Assembly (NCBI GenBank): GCA_004194705.1
Contig: SADC01000078.1
Location: forward strand, 186,001-250,000
DNA: 64,000 nt
DNA from: Ditylenchus dipsaci
Lineage: Eukaryota > Nematoda > Chromadorea > Rhabditida > Anguinidae
Reading direction: 5' to 3'
Notes under the pieces: generated by a model
Seen by the model: the letters and a program-made list of their open reading frames with translations, nothing else
Told to the model about the DNA's origin: nothing
Database searches by the model: none
Program-made: the position numbers and the translations under genes
Part shown: piece by piece, positions 9,997 through 21,964 of the stretch
How positions within the stretch are numbered: position 1 is the first letter of the stretch
Layout of the letters: every line of letters starts with the position of its first letter

Positions 9997-12323
9997 TAGG
10001 GTTGTCGACGCGTCGAAATTTTCGACGCGTCGAGTCAAAGTCGAAAATTTTTAAATCGAAGGTCAAAATTTTTTCCGAACTGGCAGATATATACTCCAAC
10101 ACTGCCCTAACTACAAATTCTTACAACTCCAACAAGTTACAACAACTTCCTCGTTGACAAGCCTACTTAACCGTGAAAAAGTAGTAGCATTCAGGTATTC
10201 TACCGGTCATTGGCGCGTGGAACTAATGCTGAATCCGGTGCCAAAATATGCCTTAATACCCTTTTAATTTTTCATGAAAAATTTCTCAGTATGCCAGGAG
10301 ATTGAGTAGAGGTACCAGGTGAGTGAGTAGTGGTACCTGAAAAGTGTGTAGAGGTAGCAGGTGAATGAGTAGAGTCTACTAAAGTGTAGGTAGGGGTGCC
10401 AGGAGAGTGAGTACTACTCACTGACAAGGAACCGCACGAACTGTACGATTAGATTCGAATATTCTGACTACGCTATCGTGTAGAGCATTACGATTTACTA
10501 TATAGAATTTCAATATTTTTTGCCACCAGTCACAAAAATGTCGATTGTTGGGCTGAAGAAACATGAAAAATGCGCTAAAAATTGCCTTGGTCCCCCAGGG
10601 GGGGGGCCTGTAAAGGCAAGTGAGTCGCGAGCATAAATAGATGAGCCAGGACAGCGAATAGGTGAATCAAAAGTTTAGATAGATCGGCAAGGAGTGTGGG
10701 TAGTGTGTAGGGTTGTCGGGTACCCGGAATTTCCGGGTACCCGAACCGAGGAACCGAACCGGAACCGAAATTTTCGGGTACCCGAACCGAACCGATACCC
10801 GAAACCCGAAACTTTCGGGTACCCGAACCGAACCGATACCCGAAACCCGAAACTTTCGGGTACCCGAACCGAACCGGAACCGAAATTTTCGGGTACCCGA
10901 ACCGATATCCGAAAAAATCGAATTTACAGAAAAAGGCTTCCTGCATACACGCGGTAACTATGAAGTCGGTTACACCACTTTTCAACATTCTTACAAACGA
11001 TATCTGGAAGGACAATACTTTTTTTGGCGCAAATGTTTCTTTTGCGTAATTAGATTGAAAATGTTCACCTTTTTCAAAAAGTTTTAACACCATAATGTAG
11101 CCCTGAGATTATGGTTTCCAGTGTTAGGAATTTTCGAATTTCTCGTCCTCGTCCTTGTACTTCGTATCAAAAATTTTCGGGACCGTACTTCGTACTCGTC
11201 CTTGTACCAATTTTTTCAAATCGCTCGTACTCGTAGTACTTCTCTTTCTTTTCGCTCGAACTCGTCTTCGTCCTCGCAGTACGAGGCTAAAATTGACTCG
11301 TACTCATCTTCGTCCTCATTTTTTCTCGTCCTTTATGTTTTCACTCGTACTTCGCTCGTACTTCATACTTAAATGCCAAAAAGTAACTTTTTAAAAAAAA
11401 ATTACACCTTTGCTTGAAGCTAGTATATCTTGTTGTTAAATTATAACAGAACACGATTTCTTCAAAGTAATTTCAAGATTCGACTTTTCATTTAAAAAAA
11501 AACTACAAAATAGGTACACTGCAATTTTTCTCGCCGATTGTGAAGTGAGATCAGTGTTTTCAAAAATCAAAGTCACACCTCACACCAGAAAATCACAGTG
11601 AACCTCCAATCACACTCACACTTGATGTAAGGGTAAATCGATTATTAATACGGGCCAGGTTGACACAAGCAAACAAATTGTTGTAAATCTTTGATCCCAC
11701 TGTTTGAAATCGTGTCTCCAACTTTCGGATACCCGAACCGATACCCGAAACCCGAAACTTTCGGGTACCCGGACCGAACCGATACCCGAAACCCGAAATT
11801 TTCGGGTACCCGGACCGAACCGATACCCGAAACCCGAAATTTTCGGGTACCCGGACCGAACCGATACCCGAAACCCGGAAAAAACCGGGTTTCGGTTCCA
11901 ATTACCCGAAAACGGGTACCCGAACCGACAACCCTAGTAGTGTGCCTGGAGAGTGTTTAGCTCAGGCAGGAGAGTAAATAGGGGAGCACCGAAACTGGGT
12001 AGGTCAGAAAAGAGAGTTGGTAGGTGTGCCAGGCGAGTATGTAGGTGAGAAGATAATTTAGTAGCTTGATTAATTAATTAATTTAATTAGCAGCTTGACC
12101 AAGGCGAGGATGGTTCACCTACAGGCGGCCCGAGCTAGTAGTCATCATTATTCGACTGCAGCGGAGGAAAAACCTTGTTTTCGAAAGTTAGAAATTTTAC
12201 GTATCGAGACGAAAGGCAAGGTGTCGATGTCTTCGAATCGACGCGTCGAGTCGAGCGAAAGTCGGAAATTTTCGACTTTTCAACGTGAAAAGTAGAATTC
12301 GACGCGTCGAGTCGATAACCCTA
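9997..12323. mobile_element. hAT-like non-autonomous element (outer), TSD AATATAAT
   Basis: The tips are TAGGGTTGTCGACGCG at left and GTCGATAACCCTA at right, followed inward by arrays of the palindrome TCGACGCGTCGA. Perfect 8-bp target duplications AATATAAT flank it (9989-9996 and 12324-12331). An 8-bp duplication is the hAT signature. The interior has no transposase; it carries GTAGGTG/CCAGG(A/T)GAGTG-type degenerate repeats (10310-10430, 11940-12060) and an inserted second element at 10708-11936. Confidence 0.85.
10708..11936. mobile_element. hAT-like non-autonomous element (nested), TSD GTAGTGTG
   Basis: The tips TAGGGTTGTCGGGTACCC and GACAACCCTA are flanked by perfect 8-bp duplications GTAGTGTG (10700-10707, 11937-11944). 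Subterminal arrays are built of CCGAACCGATACCCGAAAC-type units and the palindrome CGGGTACCCG (10720-10905 and 11720-11920). The centre (11135-11370) is a CTCGTCCTCGTACTT-rich stretch that may be a further insertion. Open frames here only translate the repeats. It inserted into the older element 9997-12323. Confidence 0.87.
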
Positions 12324-13774
12324 AATATAATACTTTTTCGAAAGCTCTTTTTGTGAGAAAATCGCGTTTTTTTGTAAAAAAAATTAGTTGAAAAAATGGG
12401 TCACCGCATTTTCACCTACTTTGAAGGTCTGCATCTCAGGGCAAAGTGAATATTTTAAAAGCTGTTTTTTGCGTTTTCTTAAAGGGGCATGCTCGCGCCC
12501 GATGCAATAATTCTTTCATTTTAAATTCGCGGGTACCAGGCACGCCAGAGATTTTGAATTTCAAAATCAAATTTTAAAATCATTTTGAGTTCTGTGCTTT
12601 GATTTTTCGTGACTTGTCGGTGATTTTTGCTCTCATTTTACGCTTGATTTTCTACTGACTGACTGTTTTGGTTTTAGCGTCGAAGAGTCTCGTGTGCTCA
12701 GGTGGTCATTCTCGCGCATGCTCCGGTTCTTCTCTCGATCTTGCTGTTTGTATTAGATAAGTTTTATTTATTTTCTGTGCCGTCATTTGCTTTTCCCTTG
12801 TTCTCTTTTTCAGGTGTCTATTTGGAGGCCTCAAAAAAAAAAGATGAATGTGGGTAGGCTCTTATAAGGTAGTTCACTTGACTTTTTATGTCGTCAGCAG
12901 TAGTTTCTGTTTATGATTTTAGGTTCTTTCTCAGGTATTATTAGACGTTTTTATACAAATCACGCTGCGACTGCATATATCCTGTCAAAGTCCCTTATAA
13001 AAGTAAATAAATATAGCAGGCAACTATTTACGTAGTGATTTTTGACTTTGTCAGCCTGTATGCGGTTGAAGTGTCACTTTCTATGTGCCTTCGTGCTCCA
13101 TTCCATGGCAGTATGGCTAGGCCCTTGTAACATATCTGTCGGAGCGCGTCAACTTCTCTGAAGAGGCTGCCTAGCGAAAGTGTTCATTCCGCTGGGCGTT
13201 TTACCGCTAATTTTCAGGTTCAATCGACAATTGGGACCACATCTTTACGTCTTGCATCTTTGTCTCGTATGGTCTAGCCCGAAAGTTGCTTGGTTCTTGG
13301 CATTTGTAAAGTCCGCTAAAAACACACACCTTCGGACATGAGAATGTAAAAGTTGTTGCAAACACGAAAAATGTGGGCAAAACTTTGAGTTACAAGAAAG
13401 TGCGGACTGGATGTAGGGCGGTTATGGTAACCTAAAAATTTTATCGACTGGCCTAACACTGCCGCATTACAACACTGCCGTCCAAATATCTTCTTTACGT
13501 CACAGGATTCCTCTTTCACTTCTTTCTTCGATTTTCACGTTAATAATTTTAGATCACCAAATAATCTTTTCATCAGTTAGACCCGCTATCAGACCCACTT
13601 TTTACTTTGGTCTCCTGTTTTTTTGGCTTAGGTGCGATTTCAGAGAAAATTTTAGCGAAAAAAATACTTCAACTTTGACTCTATGAACAAATTAGAGCAG
13701 GAGTACTCTCAATCGGGAGTGCTGAACGAGCCACACAGACCAAAACATACCTGACTAATTGATGGATACAGAAA

Positions 13775-14275
13775 ATGGAAGGAAAACACACTGATCAATT
13801 CGATTACTGCGGCAAAAAGGGTATGATTGTTTCGCTCCCAACGCAGGTGGAAGTTATATCACCTGTTGTATTCAGTTGAAATGAAAACCGGTAACATTCT
13901 GACTGCCGGAGGAAACAACCGTTTGTAATCTGGAAGAGAAAATAGGGGATAGAGGTCTTCTGCTGAAATGGTACCCCATTATCATTGCTAATAATCCTGA
14001 CACCAAGCGGACTCGTGTTCGTCTGACTTCTGGAGCCAAAAAAAAGATCCCGACAGCTAACCATACTCTGATCGGTAATATTGATAATTCAGCATATTCA
14101 AATATCCTGTTTTCTAAGAACCGTCGCTGTTGATGGTTGTACGGATAGACTCTCCTAAAAGTTATAGAGGCATACCACTAGACGACGAAAAGCGCAATTG
14201 ATGGATTGGTTTCATGGTATGAACCTAGTGGAGCATCCTGACGATAATCGTAATTCAGGAGCGGGAACGGAAAGT
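13775..14275 (+). pseudogene. RPL8: Ribosomal protein L8 (uL2) pseudogene fragment
   Basis: In changing frames, the strand reads HTDQFDYCGKKG, then GNIL, then [16 protein letters not shown], then [20 protein letters not shown] and ANHTLIGNI, and last GMNLVEHPDD. This is the order and spacing of the middle of eukaryotic uL2/RPL8, a 60S subunit protein next to the peptidyl-transferase centre. The gene's ends are missing, several frameshifts and stops are present, and conserved glycine-rich loops are lost. No introns interrupt the matched part. It lies wholly between the arms of the long-TIR element, so it has been captured and is moved with it. It cannot make a functional ribosomal protein. Confidence 0.78.
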
Positions 14276-15332
14276 TACAGAAAAGAGTACATTTTGACTA
14301 CTTATAAAGGGAAAAAGATCTTTCATCCAGTGCTTATTACCACTTTGAAGTAAAAAAAAATACTTTGACTAATATGTTAAAAAAACAATTTGGGTTCCCA
14401 AGAAAAGTACAAATCTATTTAAAAAGTACAAATCCCTTCCTGAGGTAATCATCAGCATATTGAGCATCCGTCATATGTCAAGCTAAGAACAAGTTCTGAA
14501 CGGTAGCATCGAGCTGAAAGAATTCATGGAGACAAGCCAGAAAAAATACCAAGAAAGATCAATTTGTAGTAAATCATGACCCAGCTGATTGTTGTTATAT
14601 GCAATGGAAAGCGTTCTTGATGAATGAATTAGACTGTTGTCTAATCGTCTTCTATATGTGAGCTGCTACGAAAATGCTACGAAGCCCCAATTGTCAATTG
14701 AACCTGAAAATTAGCGGTAAAAAGCCCAGCGGAATGAACACTTTCGCTAGGCAGCCTCTTCAGAGAAGTTGACGCGCTCCGACAGATATGTTACAAGGGC
14801 CTAGCCATACTGCCATGGAATGGAGCACGAAGGCACATAGAAAGTGACACTTCAACCGCATACAGGCTGACAAAGTCAAAAATCACTACGTAAATAGTTG
14901 CCTGCTATATTTATTTACTTTTATAAGGGACTTTGACAGGATATATGCAGTCGCAGCGTGATTTGTATGAAAACGTCTAATAATACCTGAGGAAAGAACC
15001 TAAAATCATAAACAGAAACTACTGCTGACGACATAAAAAAGTCAAGTGAACTACCTTATAAGAGCCTACCCACATTCATCTTTTTTCTTGAGGCCTCCAA
15101 ATAGACACCTGAAAAGAGAACAAGGGAAAGCAAATGACGGCACAGAAAATAAATAAAACTTATCTAATACAAACAGCAAGATCGAGAGAAGAACCGGAGC
15201 ATGCGCGAGAATAACCACCTGAGCACACGAGACTCTTCGACGCTAAAACCAAAACAGTCAGTCAGTAAGAAAATCAAGCGTAAAATGAGAGCAAAAATCA
15301 CCGACAAGTCACGAAAAATCAAAGCACAGAAC

Positions 15333-15502
15333 TAGGGTTGGTTGATTGGTAATTACCCGGGTAATTACCTGGGTAATTACCCGGTAATTACCCGGAAAAA
15401 TACTTTTCCGGCCTTATTTCTCCGTAATTACTTGGGTAATTACCCACAAACACCCGGGTAATTACCCGGAGAAATACTTTTTCCGGAGAATTACCCACCC
15501 TA
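15333..15502. mobile_element. hAT-like MITE with GGGTAATTACCC core, TSD CACAGAAC
   Basis: The ends TAGGGTTGG and CCACCCTA are flanked by perfect 8-bp duplications CACAGAAC (15325-15332, 15503-15510). The interior is made of the palindrome GGGTAATTACCC. The left arm of the host element gives the empty site (around 12590), confirming insertion boundaries. A sister copy is at 20169-20327. Confidence 0.88.
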
Positions 15503-15944
15503 CACAGAACTCAAAATGATTTAAAATTTGATTTTGAAATTCAAAATCTCTGGCGTGCCTGGTACCCGCGAATTTAAAATGAAAGAATTATTGCATCGGG
15601 CGCGAGCATGCCCTTTAACGGGTAATACTAAACAGGGATGATATATGTACTTTTTAAAAAGATTGTACTTTTTTTGGGACCCAAATCTTTTTATTTTTGA
15701 AGTTTTTAGTCAAAATCTTTTTTTTTCGCTCCAAAATAGCAATAAGCACTGGATAAAATTGCACTTTTGACGAAAAATGACCAAATTGTACTTTTTTTGA
15801 CCAAATGTACTTTTTTTCGAAATTTTGAGATATCATCCCTGTACTAAAATCTAGTATCAAAATACTTTTTCTAGTACCAAAATCGATTTTTTTGAAAAAT
15901 ACTTATTTCTAGTACAAAATATTTCTAGTACCAAATTTCTAGTA

Positions 15945-16114
15945 CCAAAAATCGATTTCGAGATTTTTGGGTGTTCAACCGAATCTAAAAAGTGGAATCG
16001 GTAGAGCTCATGGGAGTTAAGAAAACGTATCAAACAGCTTTGCAAAATATTGCTTCTACACTGAGATCCAGACCTCAAAGTCGAGGGGGGGGGCGCTTAT
16101 TAGAGGAAATACGG
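15945..16114. repeat. CCGTAT-family MITE, right part
   Basis: The sequence has the family interior (AATCTAAAAAGTGGAATCGGTAGAGCTC) and the right end TTATTAGAGGAAATACGGTA. A matching left end is not evident, because the upstream part (15640-15940) is a series of AGTACAAAATATTTCTAGTA-like degenerate repeats. Confidence 0.5.
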
Positions 16115-16430
16115 TATCTTTGATTACCATGTCGAGTATTTTATGATAATAGAAGCTCAACTCCATCTTCAAGTTTATTTCACAAATGCGAGTACAAATA
16201 ATAGCCAACATTGTAACAAATATGTCAATGATCAAACTGTTGCCTTTTTTTTCTTCGGTAACCGATCTACCTCGCTTTCGTTTGCCCTCTAGTTTTCTGG
16301 TCCTTGCTTCTTCCGGATAGACAATTAGGTGTTCCAGCTCCATAATCATCACAGCATGTTTGCAAGCCCCTTTTTTCATTCCAGTCACACAAGTGCAATC
16401 ATAGAAATTTGTAGCCTTTTTCGACGGATA
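16115..16430 (-). pseudogene. SWIM zinc-finger tail of a MULE-type transposase
   Basis: On the minus strand the segment reads NFYDCTCVTGMKKGACKHAV and then ends in a basic tail GKRKRGRSV. This is the C-x-C...C-x-H pattern of a SWIM zinc finger followed by a KRKRGR motif, as found at the C-terminus of Mutator-like transposases and related proteins. Upstream, the frame is cut by a TGA near 16440. No DDE core is present, so this is a remnant. It could alternatively be a host SWIM protein exon. Confidence 0.5.
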
Positions 16431-17454
16431 GACATAGACAAACTTTTTTCAGAGCTCACAGTACCGAAAATAAGACAGATCAATATATCGTATACGAAAT
16501 TCACACGAAAACCACCTTTGTCAATCAAGATAGAAATTTGTTTAAAGCTCTGTATAGAGTGCAACTAAATCATCACCTTCGGAGCAGAACGGAGTTGGCA
16601 AGAGGTAAGTAAAAGGACTGCTAGCAGACTTGACCACACCACGATTTCCTCGGCGTAACTCATAGGCTTCACGAAGTCAACTTGGCCTTCGCACACGCAT
16701 TAACGCAGAGCATTTGTTTCCCTTTCTTAGCGAGTACAAGCATTTGCAATAGGCGATGAAATATTTCTCCGAATTAACAGACTTGCTCCTAGTTAAACAA
16801 AATCAAGCTTAAGTAAACAATGAATAGTTTATCATACTTGGCCCAAGTGCCTTGTTTGCATCCAACCATTTCTCAAATTTGTCTTCATCTTCAAATTGAC
16901 GTATAAGCAAGTATTCACGCCCCGCTTAACGTTTTTTGACTTGTGATAGCGTAACAAATTCTTCCATCTGGCATCAACTAAACGATAAATTTGAACAACT
17001 ATAAAATCATCCATAAACTAATGAATTTTCACAAACTTCGTGCGCGTAAAAAGGGTAGCTATCTCTACTCCTGTTGGAACCAAGGTCCTAAGGCATTGAC
17101 ATAACTTTGCTGTTTTAGCGTTTTTTAAGGTATGATTATCGCGTATCTTTGCGTGTATTAGATGGTCAAACGATAGATTCGATTGGATTCTTAAAATAAC
17201 AATTCTCTATCTGGCAGGGGAAAGGTGGAACAAGTTGAACAGCTATGGGACGGGAATGAAGCATTTCCGTTATGGAAAACCTATGCTTATTATCAGTAAA
17301 GTAGCTATAAGAAAAACATGACCTGCTGAAAAATCTATCAAAAAACAGGCTTAAAATGACTAAAAATCAAATATGGAACTAGAAATAAGTATTTTGGTAC
17401 TAGAAAAAAGTACCACCCTTTCTTAACTTACACAAGCTCTACCGATTCCGCTTT

Positions 17455-17662
17455 TTATTGATTTTGGATTTATACTAGGGTCGTACTCATTTTTCATACT
17501 CATTTTTAGTCATTTTGGAACTCATTTTTTGCAATATACAACCTTGCCTGTCAGAACGTCTAGCACATGTTCTAGAGGGTTTGACTAAATATTATAAAAC
17601 AGATTACCGTATTCTCTCTAATAGAACGCCACTTTCTAATAAACGCCACCCTTCAAATTTTA
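17455..17662. repeat. CCGTAT-family repeat end
   Basis: ACCGTATTCTCTCTAATAGA at 17603-17625 is the family end, followed by a second CTAATAAACGCC block. The far end is not recognised, so this is a fragment. The interval 16431-17454 has no gene that I can support. Confidence 0.4.
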
Positions 17663-17711
17663 TTTACATCGTTGCCACAGTGAACAAAATTGAAAAACAA
17701 TCAATTTAACA

Positions 17712-18153
17712 TACGGTTGATGCAAAAGCAAAGTTTGCTACAAATTCTTTTTATGATGTGTTGCTATATGAGTATGATGTCAGCCTTATTAAACTAAAGA
17801 AAGCCATCCCCAAAGCAGGGCAAATATCTCTCAACCTGCCGTTTATCTTGGAAGCGTAAAAAAATCTTTCGAAGTAGCTTATGTCGACTCGTTTAACACT
17901 CCGAGCCTCATGCGTGACTTTTGCCATTTCTGAAGCAGAATTTCATGGAGAAACGATGGTTTTTTCAGATTTTCTTTTCAAATCTAAAAAGTGGTTCAAA
18001 TCGACCTTTGAAACATGTGACCCATATGCCGGGCTCTACAAACTTAGATCAGGCTATAACTTTTTTACAGATATGATTTTAATGTGTTTCAAAAACTATA
18101 AATGCTTCTCATTAACTCTTCTATTTTTCTGTGGATTAATAATTATCACTTAG
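17712..18153 (+). pseudogene. Trypsin-like (S1) serine protease fragment
   Basis: The first frame contains YDVLLYEYDVSLIKLKKAIP, which has the form of the block around the catalytic Asp in chymotrypsin-fold proteases (usually YDxDISLIKL plus a Pro-rich follow-up). After a frame change, the open stretch to 18153 includes ETCDPYAGLYKLRSGYNFF, comparable with the C-terminal CxxPxxPGLYxRVSxYxxF block, and ends in a hydrophobic segment. The His and Ser motifs are not seen. It is either a degenerate gene or exons of a very divergent protease. The match rests on short motifs. Confidence 0.4.
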
Positions 18154-18356
18154 ACCAAAATAAAAATTAAATTCATCAAAGATCCTAAAATGTGAGTTTT
18201 GAAAATCGCAGTTATTTCACAAAAATGCCTATAACTTTCACTGTATCTATTTTTTGAAGCATACTTTACGGCATCTGAAAAAAACACATTCTGCGCTAAA
18301 AATGACGTGTTACGTTATTATACGTGCCTCCCAGCCCGACTCACAATACAGTGTTA

Positions 18357-19614
18357 AAAATGCGCTTTGCTCCAAAAATTGCCATTTTAGGTTTGTTTGA
18401 TATCGAATATCAAAAATCTGGCTGTGCCATTAGAAAAGGCGTTAAAAACTGGTTCGGAGGGTGTTCTTTGCGCAAAAATTTATTTAATCATCGCTTATAA
18501 ATTTGGCGCCATTTTAAAATACAAAGTAACTTCCTTTTCGTTTCGAGACATAATTTTTGAAAGTTTATTCCAAAATTAAGACCTGATTATGGATTCAGAT
18601 TCTACATGAGAAACTGGTTCTAAGGTTGCTGTGGTCTGATGTAATGTATACTTTCTTATGAATAATTTTCAAATGAGTATAATGGTATGCATAAATTTCT
18701 GAACACCAACCAATTAGTCCACTTAAACATTCTCCGGGGTCTAGTGCATCAAAAGTTTATTGAACTAGGAGAAAACAATACCTTATTCGACGCGCCACAT
18801 TTCGAGGATTCGTCCGGTGTATCATAAGTATTTAGATAAACTTTTGGTATAATAGTTAAATTATATAGTGAAACACTTGGGATGAGATTCAGAATTTCTT
18901 GTAGTGGCGATTGTGAATCGTCATTAGGTGCAATGCAGTTTTACTTAACCTGAATACCTGTAATGCACCGGACGAATCCTCGAAATGTGGCGCGTCGAAT
19001 AAGGTATTGTTTTCTCCTAGTTCAATAAACTTTTGATGCACTAGACCCCGGAGAATGTTAAGTGGACTAATTGGGTTGGTGTTCAGAAATTTATGCATAC
19101 CATTATACTCATTTGAAAATTATTCATAAGAAAGTATACATTACATCAGACCACAGCAACCTTAGAACCAGTTTCTCATGTAGAATCTGAATCCATAATC
19201 AGGTCTTTGAAAAAATCACAGAAAAACAGATAATTATAAAATGTATATTTCAAAAAATGTAAAGTAGTTTTGAAATGCTTTTTTGGTCTCGAAATACAGA
19301 ATGTATGGAAAGAAACTGATATTCATAAAAAGATTGTTCTCTCAGCTACAAAATAAACTATAAATTATGATTTCGTCATGAACCGAATTTTAATTTTGGA
19401 ATAAACTTTCAAAAATTATGTCTCGAAACGAAAAAGGAAGTTACTTTGTATTTTAAAATGGCGCCAAATTTATAAGCGATGATTAAATAAATTTTTGCGC
19501 AAAGAACACCCTCCGAACCAGTTTTTAACGCCTTTTCTAATGGCACAGCCAGATTTTTGATATTCGATATCAAACAAACCTAAAATGGCAATTTTTGGAG
19601 CAAAGCGCATTTTT
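18357..19614. repeat. Large foldback element (arms about 460 bp)
   Basis: The left arm 18357-18820 is repeated almost perfectly in reverse at 18967-19614, with a short loop between. The right arm carries about 190 extra bases (about 19205-19395) absent from the left. The tips contain TGCGCTTTGCTCCAAAAATT. No transposase or target duplication was recognised. Open frames on both strands are mirror images of each other. Confidence 0.8.
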
Positions 19615-20168
19615 AAATTTACAACATTTTTTTGACCTGCGATTTTTGGCACATGTAACACAAGCTTATAATGTGTGTTACATACCATTAAATAGCCCTA
19701 GAACTGGGCTTTGCAATGAGTGGTCATTCGTTTCATAATTTGTTAGTCGTTGACAAGTTACAGCCAAAAATATGAAACATGACCACAATTTTGGTGCATT
19801 TTCAAAAATAGCATTTTTGAGTGCCCTAGGCATCGAACTAGGCAATTCTGAGCGCAGATTCGGATTCAGCGTGAAATTTTGGTTTTATCCCAGATATGGT
19901 AACAATCGGCCCGCGGAGTGTTAAGCTCTGTTGACTCACTCTGTTAAAGAGGTGGTGTCCGTGAGTTCAAAAAATTTTCCTGATCATTGAACTGCTGTAC
20001 GTATTTTTCAACTTGGTTTCTGAAAAAACAAAGACTAGAATTTATTTTTATGTAAGGTTTTGTTAGAAACCAAGTTGAAACATTTGTACAGAAGTTCAAT
20101 AATTAGGATACCTTTTGGTACTTTTATAGTTCCCCCATGCTCGGATTTTTTGAAAATTAACCCAAAAT

Positions 20169-20327
20169 TAGGGTTGGGTAATTCTCCGGAGAAATACTTT
20201 CCGGGTAATTACCCGGGTAATTACCCGGGTAATTACCCAAGTAATTACCGAGAAATAAGGCCGGAAAAGTATTTTTCCGGGTAATTACCCGGTAATTACC
20301 CGGGTAATTACCATTCAACCAACCCTA
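20169..20327. mobile_element. hAT-like MITE with GGGTAATTACCC core, TSD CCCAAAAT
   Basis: Tips TAGGGTTGG and CCAACCCTA are flanked by perfect 8-bp duplications CCCAAAAT (20161-20168, 20328-20335). The core is a chain of CCGGGTAATTACCCGGG palindromes, as in the copy at 15333-15502. Confidence 0.88.
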
Positions 20328-20544
20328 CCCAAAATCACCTCCCGAACTCATTTTTTCTGCTCAAGACGATAAGAAAACCATTTCTAAGCACTTTCTGATT
20401 TAAAAATTTTAACTTTGCCGAAAAAATCGCCTCCCACCCCTCAGTGCTATATGGTAATTTTAAGGTATTTTAGGGTCATTTTTGGGCGATTTATCACATT
20501 TTTCTTGCTGGAGCTGGGCAAAAAGACTCTCTAAATGCATTTTT

Positions 20545-20765
20545 AATCAAGCGTTTTGCTCGGAATCATGTTTAAAGTAAGTGAGTGTGCGCATCTTTAA
20601 CCAACCAAGCCCTCTGCGCCCCCGAAGGGGCTTGCAGGCTTGGATTGAGATGCGCACACCCACACACCTTAGACACAAATCACTTGAAAGTGACTCTGGA
20701 TGCATGAAAAGGCATTCACACCAGAGTTTATTTATACAGTAGGCCCCAGAAAGGAAAAACCTGTT
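20545..20765. repeat. Dispersed repeat, TTGCTCGGAATCATGT family
   Basis: The left side has TTGCTCGGAATCATGTTTAA and GTGTGCGCATCT; these are answered by GAGATGCGCACACCCACACA and CACTTGAAAGTGACTCTGGA on the right, around a GCCCCCGAAGGGGC hairpin. The end ACCAGAGTTTATTTATACAG recurs at 39.86, 22.85 and 62.87 kb (the last two in the other orientation). The family has an 80-90 bp inverted outline and is probably a MITE. Confidence 0.6.
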
Positions 20766-20868
20766 CAAAAGCTATTCTTTTACCTTCATGAAAGGCTAAA
20801 ACTTGGTAAAAAATACCCTAAAAGGACCATTTTCGCCTGAGGTGTGGGAGGCGATTTTTTGGTGAGTA

Positions 20869-21424
20869 GACGTTTACCTACAAATAGGACATTTGTCCCA
20901 TTTGGTAGGTAAACGTGCCAGGGACGTTTACCTACCAAATGGGACATTTTTCGAATTTGGCGTTATTTTGTATTTTTATATTATATATAAAAGTTTTTTT
21001 TATATACCGTATTTCCTCTAATAAGCGCCCACCCCCAACTTTGAGGACCTATATCTGAGATCAGAGGGAAAATTTTCTAGCGAGGGAAAATCTTTTCTAG
21101 CCTGCAGCTTATCGACGACATCCTTGTTAGTCCACTTAAATGTGTTCATCTAGAAATATAAATAATAAGTAAACATTAGCAACGAATAAATAAAAGCAAT
21201 GACATATGCAGTAAGAGTAATTAATAAGTAATGCGTAAAATGTCAAAATCAAACAAAAATTAACAAGACAATAATGAACTTGGCGAAGTAATAGCATGAA
21301 CTGTTTAATTAATGAAACAAAATTCAAAATAACGCCAAATTTGAAAAATGTCCCATTTGGTAGGTAAACGTCGCTGGACGTTTACCTACCAAATGGGACA
21401 AATGTCCTATTTGTTGTAAACGTC
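20869..21424. repeat. Inverted repeat of ACGTTTACCTACCAAATGGG units
   Basis: Four near-copies of ACGTTTACCTACCAAATGGG, two at each end and alternately oriented, surround an AT-rich interior. Each end is therefore itself a small palindrome. Outer edges lie against TGAGTAG at left and TCTATACCCC at right. No protein is supported inside; a CCGTAT-family end lies at about 21006-21030. Confidence 0.65.
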
Positions 21425-21964
21425 TATACCCCATTTTTCGGCAAAGTTAAAATTTTTTAATCAGAAAGTGTTTAGAAATGCTTCTATTATCGTGTTGATC
21501 ATAAAAAATGAGTTCGAGAGATGATTTTCGGTCACTTTTAAAAAATCCGAGTATGGGGGGAGAACTATAAAAGTACCAAAATTCGAATTCCCGGGCACCA
21601 CCTCTTATTAGCGTGGGCATGCCTTTTGAAGCACATCAAAAACTTTTGGTATGCTTAACAAATAAAAAAAAATTGACATAAAGGACTTGCAAAGTCTAAA
21701 TTCCTGACACCGGATTCGAGTTCGGCATGGTCGGTTTGCTTAGACCATCTATTAGTCGAGCCCAACATTACTTGACATTGCCAGATTAAATAAGCTAGCC
21801 GACTTTCAGTGCACTATCTGATATGAGATTTGTAACTCCTGGACTATTACATAAAATGTTAATTTTAAATGAAAAAGCGAAAATTGTAAAAAAACACTAT
21901 ATTTACTGGCACAAAATAGCAAGAAACTACAATGCTTTTAAACTAAAATGCCTATTTCATAATT

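Larger units (their letters stand above)
12483..15614. mobile_element. Long-TIR transposon carrying captured RPL8 sequence
   Basis: A left arm of about 757 bp (12483-13239) is mirrored by 14685-15614, starting at tips with GGGCATGCTCGCGCCCGATG. TTAA stands outside both tips (12479-12482 and 15615-15618), a possible target duplication. The right arm is longer only because a 170-bp hAT MITE sits in it. No transposase is seen. The arms are nearly identical, so the element is fairly young. The 1.4-kb centre holds an RPL8-derived sequence, making this a Pack-type (gene-carrying) element. The superfamily is unknown; TTAA would suggest a piggyBac-like mover. Confidence 0.82.
19930..21605. repeat. 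Nested inverted-repeat element with three inner insertions
   Basis: The outer arms share GTGGTG, CCCCCATGCTCGGATTTTTT, TCATTTTTTCTG and TAACTTTGCCGAAAAA in mirrored order (left 19930-20440, right 21435-21605). Inside lie a hAT MITE (20169-20327), a copy of the CTCGGAATCATGT repeat (20545-20765) and an inner inverted repeat (20869-21424). No coding sequence is supported anywhere in 19615-21960. Confidence 0.7.

Noticed and set aside
11121..11394. Ser/Arg-rich open frames
   Set aside because: Low-complexity CTCGTCCTCGTACTT repeats; no independent evidence of coding.
10575..11960. Several long open frames with FGYP/GTRNPK-type repeats on both strands
   Set aside because: They translate the CCGAACCGATACCCG arrays of the nested hAT-like element; all frames are open because the unit lacks stops.
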